Shown: positions 34,593 through 44,209 of the stretch, one piece after another
Numbering within the stretch: the first letter of the stretch is position 1
Layout: each line of letters starts with the position of its first letter
From: Sphingomonas horti
Lineage (GTDB): Bacteria > Pseudomonadota > Alphaproteobacteria > Sphingomonadales > Sphingomonadaceae
Assembly (NCBI RefSeq): GCF_009753715.1
Contig: NZ_WQMS01000006.1
Coordinates: forward strand, 455,781-519,780
Length of the DNA stretch: 64,000 nt
Direction of reading: 5' to 3'
Position numbers and translations under genes: made by a program
Notes under the pieces: generated by a model
What the model was told of the DNA's origin: nothing
Database searches by the model: none
The model's input: only the letters and a program-made list of their open reading frames with translations

Positions 34593-37106
34593 ATGCAGCT
34601 TGTCATTGTCGAATCGCCGGCCAAGGCGAAAACCATCGAGAAATATCTTGGTCGCGACTACCGCGTCCTCGCGTCCTACGGCCATATCCGCGACCTGCCG
34701 CCCAAGGACGGCTCGGTCGATCCGGACAATGGCTTCGCGATGGAGTGGGAGACCTATGGCGACAAAGCCAAGCAGCTGAAGGCGATCGCCGACGAGGCGA
34801 AGAAGGCCGACCGGCTGATCCTCGCCACCGACCCGGATCGCGAAGGGGAGGCGATCAGCTGGCATGTGCAGGAAGTGCTGAAGAAGCGGAAAGCGCTGCC
34901 CAAGGAGGTCGAGCGCGTCACCTTCAACGCGATCACCAAGGGGGCCGTCACCGAGGCGATGGCGAAGCCCCGGCAACTCGATGAGGACCTGATCGACGCC
35001 TACAAGGCCAGGCGCGCGCTCGATTATCTGGTCGGCTTCACCCTGTCGCCGGTGCTGTGGCGCAAGCTGCCCGGCGCCAAGTCCGCCGGCCGCGTCCAGT
35101 CCGTGGCGCTGCGCCTGATCGTCGATCGCGAGCGCGAGATCGAGACGTTCCGGGCCCAGGAATACTGGTCCATCTTTGCCGATATGGAACAGGACGGTAC
35201 CCAGTTCCAGGCGCGGCTGGTTCGCTGGAAAGGCGACAAGATCGACCGGCTGACGATCGGCAAGGCGGGCGACGCCGAGGCTGCGAAGGCCGCGGTCGAG
35301 ACCGGGCGCTTCACCGTCGCCAGCGTCGAGACCAAGCCGCTGACCCGCAATCCGCCGCCGCCCTTCACCACCTCCACGCTGCAGCAGGAAGCGGCGCGCA
35401 AGCTGGGCTTTTCCGCCAGCCACACGATGCGGATCGCGCAGAATCTCTACGAGGACGGCGCGATCACCTATATGCGGACCGATGGCGTGCAGATGGACGG
35501 CAGTGCCATTTCCGCCGCCCGCGCCGCGATCGCGAACCGCTATGACGGCAGCTATGTGCCCGACAAGCCGCGCCAGTACCAGACCAAGGCCAAGAACGCG
35601 CAGGAAGCGCACGAGGCGATCCGCCCGACCGATTTCGGCCGCGATCATGCAGGCTCGGGCGACCATGGGCGGCTCTACGAGCTGATCTGGAAACGCGCGC
35701 TCGCCAGCCAGATGGCCTCGGCGCGGCTGGAGCGGACCACGGTCGAGCTGGAGGACGGCACCGGCCAGACGGCGCTGCGCGCGACCGGGCAGGTCGTGCT
35801 CTTCCCCGGCTATCTCGCGCTCTATGAGGAAGGCCGGGACGATGCGGATGATGAGGAATCCCGGCGCCTGCCGCGCCTCTCACAGGGCGATGCGCCGCTG
35901 AAGAAGGCGGTGCATGCCGAGCAGCATTTCACGCAGCCGCCGCCGCGCTTCTCCGAGGCGAGCCTGGTCAAGCGGCTGGAGGAATTGGGGATCGGCCGCC
36001 CGTCCACCTATGCGTCGATCCTGCAGGTGCTGAAGGACCGGGAGTATGTGCGGGTCGAGAAGAACCGGTTCATTCCCGAGGAAAGCGGCCGGCTGCTGAC
36101 CGCGTTCCTGGAGCGGTTCTTCGAGCGTTATGTCAGCTACGACTTCACCGCGGGGCTGGAGGAGGAGCTGGACGACGTCTCCGGCGGCCGCGCGCAGTGG
36201 CAGGCGGTGCTCGATGCGTTCTGGCGCGACTTCAAGCCGAAGACCGCCCAGGTGATGGAGCAGAAGCCGTCCGACATCACCGCCGCTTTGGACGAGTTCC
36301 TTGCGCCGTTCCTGTTCCCGCCCAAAGCGGACGGGTCCGACCCGCGGCTCTGCCCCAATTGCGGGCACGGCCAGCTGGGTCTTCGCGGTGGCCGGTTCGG
36401 CGCGTTCGTCGCCTGCTCCAATTACCCGGAATGCAAATACACGCGCCGCTTCGCCCAGGGCGGCGGCGAGGAAGGCGCCAACGACAATGGCGAACTGGCC
36501 CTTGGCCAGGACCCGGCGACCGGCGCCGAGGTGTTCCGCAAGACCGGCCGCTTCGGCCCCTATGTCCAGCTCGGCGACGGCAAGGACGCGAAGCGCGCCT
36601 CGATCCCGAAGGACATCGGCGAGATCGACCTCGACTGGGCGCTCAGGCTGCTGAGCCTGCCGCGCACCATCGGCCCGCACCCGGAGACGGGCGCGCCGAT
36701 CACTGCCTCGATCGGCCGGTACGGGCCCTATCTGGCGCATGAAGGCAAATATGCCCGGCTCGCCTCCACTGCCGAAGTGTTCGAGACCGGCATGAACGCG
36801 GCAGTCGCGAAGCTGGCGGACGCGGCCAGGGGCGGCGGGCGCCCGCAGCGCGGCGCCTCGCGCGAGCCGCTGCGCCTGCTCGGGCCCCACCCGCGCACCG
36901 AAGCCGAGATCAAGCTGATGGAAGGCCGGTTTGGCCCGTACGTCACCGACGGCACCACCAACGCGACGATCCCCAAGACGGTCGCCCCCGAAGCGCTGAC
37001 GCTGGAGGAAGCGGCGCAATTGCTCGACGCCCGCGCGGCGGCGGGGCCGGCGAAGAAGAAGGGTCGGGGCGGGGCGAAGAAGGCGGCGGCCAAGAAGCGG
37101 GCGTGA
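34593..37106 (+). CDS. topA: DNA topoisomerase I
   Basis: TopA relaxes negative supercoils. The 837-residue protein starts MQLVIVESPAKAKTIEKYLG (Toprim Glu), has DPDREGEAISWH (Toprim Asp-x-Asp) and active-site Tyr293 in ITYMRTDG. It has a C-terminal zinc-ribbon (CPNCGHG, CSNYPEC), then repeated RFGPYV/RYGPYL modules and a Lys-rich Ala/Lys tail, as in alphaproteobacterial TopA. I reject the upstream 25-codon extension. The DUF167 gene follows after 1 nt. Confidence 0.97.
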   Translation: MQLVIVESPAKAKTIEKYLGRDYRVLASYGHIRDLPPKDGSVDPDNGFAMEWETYGDKAKQLKAIADEAKKADRLILATDPDREGEAISWHVQEVLKKRKALPKEVERVTFNAITKGAVTEAMAKPRQLDEDLIDAYKARRALDYLVGFTLSPVLWRKLPGAKSAGRVQSVALRLIVDREREIETFRAQEYWSIFADMEQDGTQFQARLVRWKGDKIDRLTIGKAGDAEAAKAAVETGRFTVASVETKPLTRNPPPPFTTSTLQQEAARKLGFSASHTMRIAQNLYEDGAITYMRTDGVQMDGSAISAARAAIANRYDGSYVPDKPRQYQTKAKNAQEAHEAIRPTDFGRDHAGSGDHGRLYELIWKRALASQMASARLERTTVELEDGTGQTALRATGQVVLFPGYLALYEEGRDDADDEESRRLPRLSQGDAPLKKAVHAEQHFTQPPPRFSEASLVKRLEELGIGRPSTYASILQVLKDREYVRVEKNRFIPEESGRLLTAFLERFFERYVSYDFTAGLEEELDDVSGGRAQWQAVLDAFWRDFKPKTAQVMEQKPSDITAALDEFLAPFLFPPKADGSDPRLCPNCGHGQLGLRGGRFGAFVACSNYPECKYTRRFAQGGGEEGANDNGELALGQDPATGAEVFRKTGRFGPYVQLGDGKDAKRASIPKDIGEIDLDWALRLLSLPRTIGPHPETGAPITASIGRYGPYLAHEGKYARLASTAEVFETGMNAAVAKLADAARGGGRPQRGASREPLRLLGPHPRTEAEIKLMEGRFGPYVTDGTTNATIPKTVAPEALTLEEAAQLLDARAAAGPAKKKGRGGAKKAAAKKRA

Positions 37107-37107
37107 C

Positions 37108-37425
37108 GTGCCGGCGGAGCCTTGGTCCGAAAACGCGGACGGCCTGACGCTGACGGTCCGGGTCACGCCCAAGGCATCGCGCACAGCGATCGCCGGCATC
37201 GTTCCGCTTCCCGATGGCCGCACCGCCTTGAGTATCCGCCTTGCCGCCCCGCCTGTGGAGGGCGCCGCCAATGCCGAGCTGGCCGCCTGTCTGAGCAAGA
37301 CGCTCGGCATTCCCAAGTCCGCGATTACCCTCGCCAGCGGACAGACCGCCCGCGTGAAGACGCTGCGGATATCCGGTGCGTTCGAAGCGCTCGCCGATCA
37401 GCTGCGCACGACGCTGGAACGCTGA
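37108..37425 (+). CDS. DUF167 (YggU) family protein
   Basis: A 105-residue protein with the DUF167 pattern VTPKASRTAI, LAAPPVEGAANAEL and SGQTARVKTLRI. The function of this family is not established. GTG start 1 nt after the topA stop, so it is translationally coupled to topA. Confidence 0.9.
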   Translation: MPAEPWSENADGLTLTVRVTPKASRTAIAGIVPLPDGRTALSIRLAAPPVEGAANAELAACLSKTLGIPKSAITLASGQTARVKTLRISGAFEALADQLRTTLER

Positions 37426-37841
37426 GCCCGCAACGCCGCACGGGTTCCTCCTGCTCGGAATCGGAGATTCGGTCGACGGATCCGCTCGGCTCGATCGATC
37501 ACTACGGGTCCCAAGACAGCAGCTGTTTGTGTCACATTCAACTGGAGGAATAGGCGCTTGCGCCCGCGGGCAGCGTGCGGACCCGATCGGCGACGGAAAA
37601 GCGGGTCGCCTTCCGGAACCAGAGAAGCTCCGCCAGCGGCTGGAACTCGCGTTCGACGAGTCCAAATTATCCTATGTTAGTTACTAACATTTGTGTAAAA
37701 ACCCGCCCGAATCTCCTGTTCGCGGGGGTTTCGGGGGCAATTTCGACGACCAGCGTCCAGGCGGCGGGGCCGAGCTGACCGCCAGGCCGCGGCTGTCGAC
37801 GGGTCGGCGTTCGGCCCAAGCTTACCGGGGGGTAAGGGGCA
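37426..37841. other. intergenic region, 416 bp
   Basis: I find no supported gene. The left half is high-GC without clear structure. An AT-rich patch at 37665-37700 contains a perfect palindrome (37674-37690), and the right part leads into the glycosyltransferase-like gene, with GGGGGGTAAGGGGC as its ribosome-binding site. The patch is the most likely promoter/operator for that gene. Confidence 0.6.
37674..37690. promoter_or_regulatory. perfect 17 bp palindrome, candidate operator
   Basis: ATGTTAGT-T-ACTAACAT, 8 bp perfect arms around one base, in an AT-rich patch of an otherwise GC-rich gap. It lies 152 bp upstream of the glycosyltransferase-like start. The size and symmetry fit a dimeric repressor site; the regulator is unknown. 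Confidence 0.45.
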
Positions 37842-39161
37842 ATGGGGAACTGGGTCGAGAAGCGATATCGGTATCTGCTTTGGTCGATCGTCGGCCTGGG
37901 AGCACTGGCGCGACTGGTCTGGATCGTGCGACGCGGCGAGTTCGATCCGATGCCCGTCGAGTCGCAGCAGGTCGCGGTTACCCTGGTGCGCGAGGGGCGC
38001 TTCGCCGATCCTTTCCTGGCCGTGACAGGCGCGACTGCCCATGTCGGGCCGGCGACCGTCTGGCCGACCGCGATCGCCTATCGGCTGTTCGGGATCGAGA
38101 CGCCGCTGGCCGAGGTCGCGCTGCAGCTGGTCGCAGTGCTGCTCAGCATGTCGTGCGTCCTGCTGGCCGCGCGGCTTATGCGTGCAGCGGGAGCCGGCGC
38201 CGTCGCGTGCCTTGGAGCAGCGGCACTCGCCTGCTTCGTGCCATTGCAGATCTCGATCGAGATCGTGGAGATGCGGGTGTGGGAAGGCATGCTGGCGGCG
38301 TGCCTGTTGCTGTTCGCGCTGGGTCTCATCATCGAAGCGGACAAGGCGATTCCGAGCGGGAAGCGCCTCGCAGCGATCGGTGCGATCGTCGCGCTTTGCC
38401 TGTTCGTGAACCAGGCGGCCGGATTGGGCGCGGGAGGCGCGTTTGCGCTGCTGCTCGTGCGGCGCGTCCCGCCACGCCGCTGGGTGGCGCCGGTGCTCGG
38501 GTTTGTCGTCGCGCTGACGCTGACGGCGGGGCCCTGGGCCATGCGCAATGCGCAGGAGCTGGGCCGGCCGATCCCGTTCCGCGACAATCTGGGCCTGGAG
38601 CTCGCGCTCGCCAACAACGACTATATGGCGCGGACCGACGATCGCCATCGCACCTTTATGGAGATGCTGGACCGCATTCATCCGATGAAGCCGGCCGGGC
38701 TGGCCGCACTGCGCCGGTCCGGCGGCGAGGTCGCCTATTACGACCAGCTCAAGGAGCAGGTGATCGGCTGGATCGGAACGCATCCGGCCGATTTCGCGCG
38801 CCTTAGCCTGGTCCGCGCATCCGACATCTTCTTCCCGCCGGCCTGGTACTGGACCTTCTGGGGGGAAGGCGCGAAGGCCGTCGGTCCGCGGCAGGCTCTG
38901 ACCTGGGCGATTTCAGCCCTGGCCCTGCTGTCGTTGGCGACCCTGGCCTGGCGGCGACGATCGCATGCCTATGTCGCGGTGGCGCTGCCGCTGGCGATGC
39001 TGCCCTATGTTCTCGTCCAGCCGGTGTTCCGTTACCGCTATCTGATCGCGACGCTGCTCGTGTTCGTCGCCTGTGACGGCCTGATGCGACTGATCGCCTG
39101 GCTGCGGAGCCGGCCCGCGATGCGCATCGGGCTGCGGGACGAGCTGGTGGCGGCGGAATGA
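37842..39161 (+). CDS. polytopic membrane protein, GT-C glycosyltransferase-like
   Basis: A 439-residue protein with about ten hydrophobic segments and a periplasmic loop pattern resembling GT39/ArnT-like GT-C enzymes. An acidic residue pair follows the first helix (RRGEFDPMPVESQQ), and GPWAMRNAQELGRPIPFRDN is a motif shared by many dolichyl-phosphate-mannose-type transferases. Such enzymes transfer sugars from polyprenyl-phosphate donors. Substrate and pathway are unknown, and no glycan cluster surrounds it. Confidence 0.7.
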   Translation: MGNWVEKRYRYLLWSIVGLGALARLVWIVRRGEFDPMPVESQQVAVTLVREGRFADPFLAVTGATAHVGPATVWPTAIAYRLFGIETPLAEVALQLVAVLLSMSCVLLAARLMRAAGAGAVACLGAAALACFVPLQISIEIVEMRVWEGMLAACLLLFALGLIIEADKAIPSGKRLAAIGAIVALCLFVNQAAGLGAGGAFALLLVRRVPPRRWVAPVLGFVVALTLTAGPWAMRNAQELGRPIPFRDNLGLELALANNDYMARTDDRHRTFMEMLDRIHPMKPAGLAALRRSGGEVAYYDQLKEQVIGWIGTHPADFARLSLVRASDIFFPPAWYWTFWGEGAKAVGPRQALTWAISALALLSLATLAWRRRSHAYVAVALPLAMLPYVLVQPVFRYRYLIATLLVFVACDGLMRLIAWLRSRPAMRIGLRDELVAAE

Positions 39162-39174
39162 CAGGGCGTCGCAG

Positions 39175-39933
39175 TCAGCGGCTTCCGCACGCCTTGCACG
39201 TCGGCTCTTTCGGGATGCGGATGGTGCGGAGCGTCGCAGTGATGCCGTCGAAGACATGGACCTTGCCCGCAGGGTCCGGGCCGAAGCCGGTGATCGCGCG
39301 CACCGCCTCCATCGCCGCCCAGCTGCCGACCAGGCCGGCCATCGCGCCCAGCACGCCCTGTTCGGCGCAGGTGTCGCAATCATCGGCGTCGAAGGCATCG
39401 CCGACGAAGCAGCGATAACAGGGCTGGTCCGCTTCCCAGCCGCGGAACGTGCCGATCTGCCCCTGGAACTGGCCCAGCGCACCGGAGACGAGGGGAAGGC
39501 GCGCGCGCGTGCAATGATCCGCCACCGCCAGCCGGGTCGCGAAATTGTCGCAGCCGTCGAGCACCAGGTCGACATCGCCGATCAGCGCGCCGGCATTGGC
39601 CGCCGTCAGTCGCTCCGCCACCCCCGCGAAGCCGACGGCGGGGTTGAGGCGGGCGACCGCTTCGCCAGCGACCTCGACCTTGGGCCGGCCGATATCGCCG
39701 GTCCCGAACAGGGTCTGGCGCTGGAGGTTGGAAAGGCTGACCGCGTCATCGTCGATCACCCGGAGCCCGCCGATGCCGGCAGCGGCGAGATACTGGATCG
39801 CAGGACAGCCGATCCCGCCCGCGCCGATCACGGCAACCTGCGCCCGCGCGAGCTTCACCTGCCCCGCGCCGCCGATCTCCTTCAGCACGATGTGGCGGGC
39901 GTAGCGGTCGAGCTGTTCGTCGGTGAGGGTCAA
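39175..39933 (-). CDS. moeB: ThiF/MoeB/HesA family E1-like adenylyltransferase
   Basis: The 252-residue protein adenylates the C-terminal Gly of a ubiquitin-like sulfur carrier (MoaD or ThiS). It shows RYARHIVLKEIGGAGQ, the nucleotide-binding VIGAGGIGCPAI and DDDAVSLSNLQRQTLF. Two zinc-binding pairs are present: CYRC and CKAC at the very C-terminus. No rhodanese domain is present. It starts at TTG overlapping the DUF29 stop (TTGA). It is the last gene of the ubiE-to-moeB operon. MoeB versus ThiF assignment is uncertain. Confidence 0.88.
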   Translation of the reverse strand: MTLTDEQLDRYARHIVLKEIGGAGQVKLARAQVAVIGAGGIGCPAIQYLAAAGIGGLRVIDDDAVSLSNLQRQTLFGTGDIGRPKVEVAGEAVARLNPAVGFAGVAERLTAANAGALIGDVDLVLDGCDNFATRLAVADHCTRARLPLVSGALGQFQGQIGTFRGWEADQPCYRCFVGDAFDADDCDTCAEQGVLGAMAGLVGSWAAMEAVRAITGFGPDPAGKVHVFDGITATLRTIRIPKEPTCKACGSR

Positions 39934-40412
39934 CGGATCGGAATATCGTCGAAGGATACCGGCGGATTCTCGATCACGTTCCACCCAGGCGGGTCGATCG
40001 GGAACGTGTCTTCGGCGAAGCCTGTCTCCGCCACCGCCTCGACCCGGGCCTGCCGATACGCTTCTGCCCGGATTTCCTCCAGATGCTGCTTCAGTCCCGG
40101 ATTTCGATCGAGACGACGCCGATACCGCCTGTGGTGCTCTCGAATGGTGTTGAACCATGACCGGGAACGAAAGGCCGGCTGGTACTCCCATTTCAGCAAG
40201 TGAAGGAGAAGGACACGAAGCGCAGACTCGACCTGATCATACTCGCTTCGCCCCACGCTCTCGATCTCCTCGATGATCTTGTCCCAGTCGGCGGCATCGA
40301 AGCGGCGCTCGCGAAGAAGCTGGGCCTGCGCCATCGCCCAGCCATAGCCGTCCAGCTCGTAGGGCGGGAAGGCAGGCGCGAACGGCGGCTCGGGGTGAGT
40401 GGGCTTGTTCAT
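39930..40412 (-). CDS. DUF29 family protein
   Basis: A 160-residue protein matching DUF29: [52 protein letters not shown] and [13 protein letters not shown]. The function of the family is unknown; it is common in cyanobacteria and in alphaproteobacterial accessory regions. It is wedged between dut (ATGA overlap) and moeB (TTGA overlap), so it is co-translated with housekeeping genes. Confidence 0.9.
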   Translation of the reverse strand: MNKPTHPEPPFAPAFPPYELDGYGWAMAQAQLLRERRFDAADWDKIIEEIESVGRSEYDQVESALRVLLLHLLKWEYQPAFRSRSWFNTIREHHRRYRRRLDRNPGLKQHLEEIRAEAYRQARVEAVAETGFAEDTFPIDPPGWNVIENPPVSFDDIPIR

Positions 40413-40876
40413 GGGCTCTCTTTACCACGCACCCCGGTCGAGCCGAACCCCCCGGCGCCGCGTCCGGTCTCGTCGAGCTCGTCCACCTCCGCGAAGCGGG
40501 CGCGCTGGACCGGGGCGGGGACGAGCTGGGCGATGCGGTCGCCGCGGCGGATCGGGAACGGCTCGGCGCCCAGATTTGCAAGGATCACCTTCACCTCGCC
40601 GCGATAGTCCGCATCGATCGTCCCGGGGGTGTTGAGGCACGTGATGCCGTGCTTCAGCGCCAGCCCGGAGCGGGGGCGGACCTGGACTTCGTAGCCTTCC
40701 GGAATGGCGATCGCGAAGCCGGTCGCGACCGCGTGGCGGGCGCCGGGCGCGAGCGTCAGCTCCTCGGCCGCGACCACGTCCATGCCGGCGGCGTGCTCGG
40801 TGGCGTAGGCGGGGAGCGGCAGGCCCTCCCCGTGCGGCAGACGCTTCAGGCGGATCGCGATCTCAGGCGAGGGCAT
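40409..40876 (-). CDS. dut: dUTP diphosphatase
   Basis: Trimeric dUTPase (155 aa) that hydrolyses dUTP to dUMP. All five motifs are present: [40 protein letters not shown] and [11 protein letters not shown]. Its 5' end overlaps coaBC by 14 nt, the usual coaBC-dut arrangement. Confidence 0.97.
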   Translation of the reverse strand: MPSPEIAIRLKRLPHGEGLPLPAYATEHAAGMDVVAAEELTLAPGARHAVATGFAIAIPEGYEVQVRPRSGLALKHGITCLNTPGTIDADYRGEVKVILANLGAEPFPIRRGDRIAQLVPAPVQRARFAEVDELDETGRGAGGFGSTGVRGKESP

Positions 40877-42038
40877 CGGCGATCCTGTCGGCGAGCCGGG
40901 CGGCGACCTGGTCCTTCGGCATCTGCTCCCAATCCTCCACGCCGGCTTCGGTGACGAGGTGCACGCGATTGTCCGCGCCGCCCATCACGTCGCCGGACAC
41001 ATCGTTGGCGACGATCCAGTCGGCGCCCTTGCGCGCGCGCTTCGCTGTCGCGTTGGCGATCACGTCGTCGGTTTCGGCCGCAAAGCCCACGACCAGCGCC
41101 GGGCGGCGGGGATCGGCGGCCAGACCGGCCAGGATGTCGGGGTTTTCGGCGAAGGAAAGGGACGGAGGGGTGCCCTGCTTCTTGATCTTGGACCCGCTCG
41201 GCTCGACCCGCCAGTCGGCGACGGCGGCGACCAGTATGGCGGCGTCGGCGGGCAGCGCGGTATCGATGGCGGCGGCCATATCGCGCGCGGTCTCGACATC
41301 AATCCGGGTGACGCCGGCGGGCGTGGGCAGAGTTACCGGACCGCTGACCAGCGTCACGCGTGCGCCGAGATAGGCGAGGGCGGCGGCGATCGCGAAGCCC
41401 TGCTTTCCCGACGACCGGTTGGCGATGTAGCGCACCGGGTCTATCGGCTCGTGCGTGGGACCGGCGGTGACCAGGACGTGGCGCCCACTCAACCTTCCGC
41501 TCGTCCCGAGCGATGCCTGTATGTTCCTGAGAATAGCTTCCGGCTCCGGCAACCGTCCGGGCCCGAACTCGCCGCAGGCCATCGGCCCTTCGTCCGGCTC
41601 CAGCACGGTCACGCCATCGGCGCGCAGCCGCTCGACGTTGCGGCGGGTGGCGGCGTGCTGCCACATGCGCACGTTCATCGCGGGCGCGGCGAGGACGGGC
41701 TTGTCGGTCGCGAGCAGCAGCGTGGTGGCGAGATCGTCGGCGATGCCGGCGGCCATCCGGGCGAGCAGGTCGGCGGTCGCGGGCGCCACCACCACCAGGT
41801 CCGCCTCGCGGCTGAGCTGGATGTGCCCCATCTCGGCCTCATCCTTGAGGTCCCAGAGGCTGGTGTGCACCGCCTGTTCGGAGAGTGCGGCAAGCGTCAT
41901 CGGCGTCACAAACTGCGCCCCGCCGTCGGTCAGCACGCAACGCACGCTCATACCCGCCTTGCGGATCAGCCGCACCAGCTCGCACGCCTTGTAGGCCGCG
42001 ATGCCGCCGCCGACGATCAGAAGGATGCGCGCCTGCAT
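40863..42038 (-). CDS. coaBC: bifunctional phosphopantothenoylcysteine decarboxylase/synthetase
   Basis: CoaBC makes 4'-phosphopantetheine from phosphopantothenate in coenzyme A synthesis. The N-terminal CoaC flavoprotein domain has [17 protein letters not shown], the PXMNXXMW motif as [16 protein letters not shown], and [15 protein letters not shown] substrate loop (here [11 protein letters not shown]). The C-terminal CoaB domain has [20 protein letters not shown] start it at ATG 42038, where TGATG overlaps the hepT stop, instead of the GTG one codon upstream. 391 aa. Confidence 0.96.
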   Translation of the reverse strand: MQARILLIVGGGIAAYKACELVRLIRKAGMSVRCVLTDGGAQFVTPMTLAALSEQAVHTSLWDLKDEAEMGHIQLSREADLVVVAPATADLLARMAAGIADDLATTLLLATDKPVLAAPAMNVRMWQHAATRRNVERLRADGVTVLEPDEGPMACGEFGPGRLPEPEAILRNIQASLGTSGRLSGRHVLVTAGPTHEPIDPVRYIANRSSGKQGFAIAAALAYLGARVTLVSGPVTLPTPAGVTRIDVETARDMAAAIDTALPADAAILVAAVADWRVEPSGSKIKKQGTPPSLSFAENPDILAGLAADPRRPALVVGFAAETDDVIANATAKRARKGADWIVANDVSGDVMGGADNRVHLVTEAGVEDWEQMPKDQVAARLADRIADALA

Positions 42039-42376
42039 CACTGCGAACGTCGCCCGATTTCTGTGGCACAGACCGACTTGAGGTGGTTGAGGCGCTCAGT
42101 CGCCGCCCTCCACACCAGCGCAGCCTCAAGAGTGGAATAGTCATGCGCGATGATATTGCGCATCGCGTAGATGCCAGGATGGCGCTCCCGAAGAGCTGCT
42201 GACAGCTTGTTCGACGTTTCCCCAATGGCGGAAAGACGAAAAGCCGTAAGATCGATCTCGTCTTTGTCGTTCAGAAATTCGGCTTCGGATTTTGACCCGA
42301 GGCGTCGCTCCACATGCGCGATCAGCTCCAGGATCAATTCGCACCGGTCGAGATCGGTCGCGTCGGACGATTTCAC
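42038..42376 (-). CDS. hepT: HEPN toxin HepT (DUF86) of a HEPN/MNT module
   Basis: The 112-residue protein has the all-helical HEPN fold and the catalytic RX4HXY motif RNIIAHDY (Arg73, His78, Tyr80). HepT proteins are RNases or tRNA-targeting toxins; in characterised systems MntA silences HepT by AMPylating the Tyr of this motif. It begins at GTG sharing a base with the mntA stop (TAGTG) and ends overlapping coaBC (TGATG). Its base composition looks less GC-rich than neighbouring genes, suggesting later arrival. Confidence 0.9.
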   Translation of the reverse strand: MKSSDATDLDRCELILELIAHVERRLGSKSEAEFLNDKDEIDLTAFRLSAIGETSNKLSAALRERHPGIYAMRNIIAHDYSTLEAALVWRAATERLNHLKSVCATEIGRRSQ

Positions 42377-42672
42377 TAGAAAACTCGTACCATCTCGGGT
42401 TCGACACGTTCGCGCACGCGTGGGCGCAGCGCCGACCGAGGAACGAAATCGACATTGAGACCCAAGGCATCCGAAAGCCGAACTTGAATGTCGGCCTGGT
42501 CGAGAAGGCTGAAGTGGGGCGCATCCCCCAGGTCGAAAAGGAGGTCGACATCGGAATCAGGGCCGGCTTCGCCACGTGCAACCGACCCGAAGAGATAAAG
42601 CGCACGGATGCCTTCCAACCGCAAAGGCCGTTCGAAGGACTTCAGCCGGCGAAGGACTTCCTCCCTGGTCAT
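42376..42672 (-). CDS. mntA: MntA-type minimal nucleotidyltransferase antitoxin
   Basis: The 98-residue protein carries the minimal nucleotidyltransferase signature GSX10DXD exactly: Gly29-Ser30, then Asp41-Val-Asp43 (FGSVARGEAGPDSDVDLLF). It is expected to transfer AMP to the partner HepT. I place the start at MTREEVLRRL; a longer frame would run into the ubiB end. It begins 4 nt after the ubiB stop and abuts hepT, so toxin and antitoxin are co-translated within a housekeeping operon. Confidence 0.9.
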   Translation of the reverse strand: MTREEVLRRLKSFERPLRLEGIRALYLFGSVARGEAGPDSDVDLLFDLGDAPHFSLLDQADIQVRLSDALGLNVDFVPRSALRPRVRERVEPEMVRVF

Positions 42673-42676
42673 CGGA

Positions 42677-44209
42677 CTAAAATAGCCATGCGCCCGCAAG
42701 AATTCCAATGGCCGCGGCGGCGAGGCCGATGCCCGCATAGCGCCAGCCATGGCCGCGGCCGAGCACGTTGACGTCGACCAAGGGCGGCGGGGGCGGGGCG
42801 GCGCCGGGCCTCGGCATCTGATGATCGAGGCGGCGGATCAGGTCCGGGATCAGCGCCAGCGTGCGGCCGAACTCGACGAGGCGGTCGGCCGCCCAGGCCT
42901 CGGGCCCGATTTCGGTCCTGATCCATTCCTTCACGAACGGACCGGCCGTCTCCCACATGTTGATGTCGGGATCGAGCGTCTGGGCGACGCCTTCGACCAT
43001 CACCATCGTCTTCTGCAGCAGCAGCAGGTGCGGCTGGGTGGGCATGTCGAAGTCGCGGGTGATCGCGAACAGGCCGTCCAGCATGTTGCCGATCGAGATG
43101 TCCTTGACCGGTAGGCCGCGGATCGGCTCACCGACGGCGCGCAGCGCAGTCGTGAACTCGGCGAGGTTGTGGTGCGCCGGCACATAGCCCGCCTCGAAAT
43201 GGATTTCGGCGACGCGCTCGTAATTGCCGGTGATCAGGCCGTAGAGGATTTCCGCCAGCCACATGCGTGCGCGGCGGTCGATCCGGCCCATGATACCGAA
43301 ATCGATGGCGACGATCGTCCCGTCCGGCCGCACCAGCAGGTTTCCCTGGTGCATGTCGGCGTGGAAGAAGCCCTCGGAGATCGCCTGGCGCAGGAAGGCG
43401 CGGACCAGGCGTGCCGCCAGCGCCTTCACATCGTGGCCGGCGGCGATCAGCTCGTCGCGGCGCGAGACCTTGATGCCGTCGATCCACTCCAGCGTCATCA
43501 CCCGCCGGGCGGTGCGCTGCCAGTCGATCGACGGCACGCAATAGCCAGGCTCCGCCTCCATGCCCTCGGCCAGCTCGGAGGCAGAGGCCGCCTCGCGCCG
43601 GAGGTCGAGCTCCCGCATCGTCCATTGCTTGAAGGTGGCGATGACGAGGCGCGGGCGAAGCCGCTGCAGCTCGGCACCCAGCGCTTCCGCCTGCGCGGCC
43701 GCCCATTCATAGGTGTCGAGCGCCTTGGCGAACTCCTCCTCGACGCCGGGGCGGAGCACCTTGACGGCGACTTCGCGGCCGTCGCTGGTGACGGCGCGGT
43801 GAACCTGCGCGATCGAGGCGGCGCCGATCGGCTCCGGGTCGATCGACCGGAACAGCTCCTCGACCGGCTTGCCGAGCGCCTGCTCGATCGCCTTGCGGAC
43901 CTCCTCGAACGGCGCGGGCGGCAGATTGTCCTGCAGGCGCAGCAGGTCGGCGGCCGCTTCCGGGCCGACCAGGTCGGGCCGCGTGGCGAGCGCCTGGCCG
44001 AACTTGATCGCGGCCGGCCCCAGCGCCTCGAACGCATGCGCATATTCGGGAATGCGGGGAATGCGGGCGCCGAAACGGGCAAGCCTGACCAGCCGGCGCA
44101 CGGCGGGCGGCGTCAACGGATCGCGCTCGACGCCGCGCAGAGCGCCATGACGCGCGAGCGTGCGGCCCCATTTCAGCAGCCGGAACAGGTGGGTCGCGGT
44201 GGAGGCCAA
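42677..44209 (-). CDS. ubiB: UbiB/ADCK-family kinase-like protein (ubiquinone synthesis)
   Basis: UbiB is an atypical ATPase/kinase-like membrane protein needed for ubiquinone synthesis. The 510-residue product has the diagnostic KxGQ motif (AAIKFGQALATRPD), the A-rich loop (GAASIAQVHRA), VKVLRPG, the catalytic-like FHADMHQGNLLV, and DFGIMGRID. Two C-terminal hydrophobic helices anchor it. It starts at TTG immediately after the ubiE stop. Confidence 0.96.
   Translation of the reverse strand: MASTATHLFRLLKWGRTLARHGALRGVERDPLTPPAVRRLVRLARFGARIPRIPEYAHAFEALGPAAIKFGQALATRPDLVGPEAAADLLRLQDNLPPAPFEEVRKAIEQALGKPVEELFRSIDPEPIGAASIAQVHRAVTSDGREVAVKVLRPGVEEEFAKALDTYEWAAAQAEALGAELQRLRPRLVIATFKQWTMRELDLRREAASASELAEGMEAEPGYCVPSIDWQRTARRVMTLEWIDGIKVSRRDELIAAGHDVKALAARLVRAFLRQAISEGFFHADMHQGNLLVRPDGTIVAIDFGIMGRIDRRARMWLAEILYGLITGNYERVAEIHFEAGYVPAHHNLAEFTTALRAVGEPIRGLPVKDISIGNMLDGLFAITRDFDMPTQPHLLLLQKTMVMVEGVAQTLDPDINMWETAGPFVKEWIRTEIGPEAWAADRLVEFGRTLALIPDLIRRLDHQMPRPGAAPPPPPLVDVNVLGRGHGWRYAGIGLAAAAIGILAGAWLF

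Noticed and set aside
37376..37687. 104-codon plus-strand frame spanning the DUF167 end and gap
   Set aside because: Begins inside the DUF167 gene in another frame, low-complexity shadow composition and no ribosome-binding site.
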